NCBI GenBank assembly: GCA_947569705.1
Contig: CANOSP010000005.1
Location: 40,133-104,132 of the forward strand
Reading direction: 5' to 3'
DNA: 64,000 bases
DNA from: an uncultured Erysipelotrichaceae bacterium
Lineage (GTDB): Bacteria; Bacillota_I; Bacilli_A; Erysipelotrichales; Erysipelotrichaceae
Below the pieces are notes generated by a model, which made no database searches, was not told the origin of the DNA, and was given only the letters and a program-made list of their open reading frames with translations. The first letter of the stretch is position 1. Every line of letters starts with the position of its first letter. Shown piece after piece: positions 61,284 to 64,000 of the stretch. The position numbers were made by a program, and so were the translations under genes.

Positions 61284-64000
61284 CTACTGATTGAAATCAC
61301 TCTTTTGATATTTATACATGAGATAACTGATAATACTTAAGCTCAATAAAATCGTAGTCATAAGAAACAGTAGATTAGTTTCATCTCCTGTCATTGCGCC
61401 GCCGACACTATTACCCGGGTAATAATAGCCTTTTACATTAGTATCATCTTCGTGCTGATTCGAATCATCAATGGGTTTTGGAGTTATTGGTTTATCCGGT
61501 TCTTGTGGTTCTTTGGGATCTTCCGGTTCTTGCTGCTCATCGAACACCATCGTATCATAAGGCAGATCTCCCTCCACGTTTTTATCCGGTTTCCATACAG
61601 TAATTTCTTTTATATTTTCATCGGGATTACCATCATCATTTGTATCAACATTGACATCAGGTACTCCATCTCCATCTCCGTCTATATTGATGTCAGGGAT
61701 ATAATCACCATCTGTATCAATGTTAATATCAGGCACACCATCTTCATCTAAATCAACATTTATATCCGGTCTGCCATCTCCGTCACTGTCGATATTGATC
61801 TGTGGCTTATGTTCATCTCCGATAGAATCAAACGTAAATTTACCGCTCTTATAATTCTTGTTTGGCCTCCATTCATGAACATCCGCAATATTTACCGTTG
61901 CTTTTTCTCCGTTTGATGAAATATTCAAATGTGGTTTAAAATCACCCTTATTATCGATGTTAATATTAGGAATAGAATCGCCGTCTGTATCTACATTGAT
62001 TACTGCTTTCACACTTGTGCCTGTGCAGTATTCCTCAGGGATTCCGTTATCAATATCTTGTTTCACACACTTGGTCGGTTTCCAATCAGTTTTCTTAAGA
62101 ATCACTAAATTAAGATCAGGTTTGCCGTCATTGTCTGTATCGATATTCAAGTCAGGTTTCCCATCCCCGTCACTATCGATGTTCAAGTCAGGGATACCAT
62201 CGTAATCACGATCGCCGTTGATCACAATCCATTTCTTTGTATCATTTGAATCTTTCCATTTGATATTTAGATCGGGACATCCATCTCCGTCCGGATCATT
62301 GAAGTCAGGCTTCCCATCTCCGTCCACATCGACATCAATTTTCTTCAGTTCTACTTCATGGCAGCTTTCGGTATTTGTATTACCTGTGTTGTCTGTCGGT
62401 ATCACACATACTTTATATTTGCCTGTGGTTTCACTGATTGAAATACTTGCCTTTTCTTTTGTGACAGTCAATTTACCCTCTTTGATTACTTCCTCACCTG
62501 CTCGAGCTACGGTATCAAGTTTATATACCTTATAGCTGATTTCCTTAGTTCCGCTGACCTTTAAGTCATCTTTCGCATCACTTGTCGTAATCTCAAATGA
62601 GGTTCCCGGCTTGAAGAAGATGCAGCCGCTGAGTTTGTTAATAATATCTTGTAGCTTATTGTTTGTATCTTTGGCTTTTATCGTTTTGACCTTTGGTGCA
62701 GTTTTATCAATCTTAATGATTTCTTGTTTTTCCTTTGTGATTGCGCCACTGTCCTTTTTCATCCAAAAGCTTTGGTTTATTTCGCCTTCTTTTGTGACTG
62801 TGACTTGGTTTGGTTTCCATGTGCTTTGATCAAGAGACAAGTTGATATATTCATTGTGATCACTGATGATATTAACTGCTTGATTCGTCCACTTGCCTTC
62901 ATATGCAGTGTTATTTCCGTCATTGATTTCTAAATGATACCAGTCATCTTCAATGTTTTCTTCCTTAATGGTGAGTGTTCCCTCTTTAAACTTAAAACTA
63001 TAATTCGGATAAGTCTTGTTTAAAGTATTCGCATCTCCCTTGATCAGATAGTTCCCTGCATTACTGTTGGTTTTCGCTGTCGTGCTTAGCTTAATATCAT
63101 TGGCTTGGATTACATCCTGTACTCCGTTCCATGTGACTAATTGATTCTTAAAATCTTGATAGGTTAATGGTGGATTTTGTTCTCCCTTATATTTCTCTTG
63201 ATCATCAATCGTGATTTCAATCGGTTTCGGTAATATCGTTACTTGTACTTTCTTGCTTAACGGTGATTCTCCGTCTGCCGTTCTTGTCACTGTGATTGTC
63301 GTTTTCGTTGTGCCGCTGTATTTCAATGCGTCAAACTCAGCGATATTACCGTTTACAGTCGGATTGGATACATAAGTCGTATCGTCAATCTCAAATGTAT
63401 ACTGAACATTTGTACTGTCCGCATCGAATTGTGTACTCTTAACTGTGAAATGATCTCCGTAGATGATCTGTCCCGGACTTGTGATCGCTAAGACATTTTC
63501 ATCAGGTCCCATAATATGAATCGTTCCGTCTGCTTCCGCTACCTTGTAATTTCGATCCATCGGTTTCGTCGCATGGATTTTAATATCTTTTCCTGTTTCT
63601 CCGCTATAGTTATAATCAATCACTTTATTATCATTCGTCCATGCGATTGTATGATCTTCATTACTGTCTACTTCAATCAATATATCACCCGATGTATCGA
63701 CAACACCGTCTACCTCAATTACAGGTTCGACTTTTCCTTTACCATTCACAACATAAATTGGATTTTCCGCAAAAGTAATTATTCTTGTGCCTTTCTCAAT
63801 ATTGATCGGTAATTCGATTGTTTTATCACTATAATTACCACTCGGATCATGACTCGTTGCCTGTACAATCACTTTTCCCATTTGGCTGTTTTGACTCGCA
63901 TTCAGAATCGTTACCAATCCGCTGGGATCCACTGTGATCACATCGGTAGGACTTCCTGCTTTCAGCTGATAGCTCACTGTGCTTCCGGTTGGATTACCTG
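61284..64000 (-). CDS. Second giant surface protein (C-terminal ~905 residues; start beyond window)
   Basis: Frame open to the right edge. Collinear with the C-terminal half of the 8483-14053 protein: Ig-like repeats, an MBG-like domain, the 'TTSDAKDDLKVSGTKEISYK' Ig domain, ten or more DxDGDGxPD repeats, a Pro/Glu spacer and the conserved PGNSVGGAMTGDE anchor, one TM, then KYQKSDFNQ. Long stretches such as 'YKGEQNP.LTYQDFKNQLVT' are identical, so the pair arose by recent duplication or is kept alike by gene conversion. The anchor keeps TGDE where the first copy has TADY. Confidence 0.88.
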   Translation of the reverse strand, partial: GNPTGSTVSYQLKAGSPTDVITVDPSGLVTILNASQNSQMGKVIVQATSHDPSGNYSDKTIELPINIEKGTRIITFAENPIYVVNGKGKVEPVIEVDGVVDTSGDILIEVDSNEDHTIAWTNDNKVIDYNYSGETGKDIKIHATKPMDRNYKVAEADGTIHIMGPDENVLAITSPGQIIYGDHFTVKSTQFDADSTNVQYTFEIDDTTYVSNPTVNGNIAEFDALKYSGTTKTTITVTRTADGESPLSKKVQVTILPKPIEITIDDQEKYKGEQNPPLTYQDFKNQLVTWNGVQDVIQANDIKLSTTAKTNSNAGNYLIKGDANTLNKTYPNYSFKFKEGTLTIKEENIEDDWYHLEINDGNNTAYEGKWTNQAVNIISDHNEYINLSLDQSTWKPNQVTVTKEGEINQSFWMKKDSGAITKEKQEIIKIDKTAPKVKTIKAKDTNNKLQDIINKLSGCIFFKPGTSFEITTSDAKDDLKVSGTKEISYKVYKLDTVARAGEEVIKEGKLTVTKEKASISISETTGKYKVCVIPTDNTGNTNTESCHEVELKKIDVDVDGDGKPDFNDPDGDGCPDLNIKWKDSNDTKKWIVINGDRDYDGIPDLNIDSDGDGKPDLNIDTDNDGKPDLNLVILKKTDWKPTKCVKQDIDNGIPEEYCTGTSVKAVINVDTDGDSIPNINIDNKGDFKPHLNISSNGEKATVNIADVHEWRPNKNYKSGKFTFDSIGDEHKPQINIDSDGDGRPDINVDLDEDGVPDINIDTDGDYIPDINIDGDGDGVPDVNVDTNDDGNPDENIKEITVWKPDKNVEGDLPYDTMVFDEQQEPEDPKEPQEPDKPITPKPIDDSNQHEDDTNVKGYYYPGNSVGGAMTGDETNLLFLMTTILLSLSIISYLMYKYQKSDFNQ
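61616..62342 (-). repeat. DxDGDGxPD repeats in the second surface protein
   Basis: About ten to twelve 36-bp units (for example VDTDGDYIPD-like and IDGDGDGVPDVN), interrupted by the same WKP linkers as in the first protein. Confidence 0.75.

Overview
This window is a low-GC Gram-positive (Bacillota) chromosome segment, most like Erysipelotrichia or a relative. The evidence is HPr and EIIA-Glc of the PTS, T-box, SAM-I and THF riboswitches in front of metG, a TrpXYZ-type transporter, metK and folT, AGGAGG ribosome sites, CcpA-like cre boxes, and giant wall-anchored proteins with a C-terminal membrane anchor. The genus assignment is inference only.

Layout. 1-8.3 kb holds a partial phosphohexomutase, HPr, a DUF523 and LRR pair, a MerR/MATE divergon whose regulator has an in-frame stop, YhfC-YbjQ, and YaaA. 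8.4-15.4 kb holds a 1,856-residue secreted surface protein behind an ECF sigma factor that carries its own transmembrane tail. 15.5-17.1 kb has map, tRNA-Ser(CGA) and a degenerate copy of the 3' half of that tRNA. 17.1-24.4 kb has an FtsX-type ABC exporter and a two-component system, separated by a divergent Crp/Fnr-MATE pair with damaged 5' ends. 24.6-31.6 kb is an accessory stretch: galU, an orphan AbiEi-like gene, three GNATs, a P-loop kinase, rarA, and an AbiE toxin-antitoxin pair whose toxin is frameshifted.

31.9-35.7 kb returns to core functions (gpmI, ytaF, EIIA). 36.0-38.2 kb is an AT-rich two-gene ATPase + TOPRIM cassette that looks like an anti-phage abortive-infection module, bordered by insertion-sequence-like scars. 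38.4-57.9 kb is mostly housekeeping: glmU-prs-DUF1622, the T-box-controlled transporter with a tiny Trp-containing leader ORF, metG, an RDD-PHP fusion, folT, metK, mnmG and prfA-prmC. 58-64 kb holds a large orphan protein, an Rpn-type PD-(D/E)XK nuclease, and the C-terminal part of a second giant surface protein closely related to the first.

How the parts fit. Sulfur amino acid, folate and SAM supply are each under RNA control (T-box for metG and the transporter, THF for folT, SAM-I for metK). Cell-envelope precursor genes (glmU, galU, pgm) are scattered singly. Several accessory transport or defence loci (MerR, Crp/MATE, AbiEii) carry small lesions, so the accessory regions appear to be decaying or switchable. 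The strongest candidates for new biology are the ATPase/TOPRIM cassette, the membrane-tethered sigma factor beside the giant adhesin with its unusual anchor motif, and the leader ORF of the T-box transporter.
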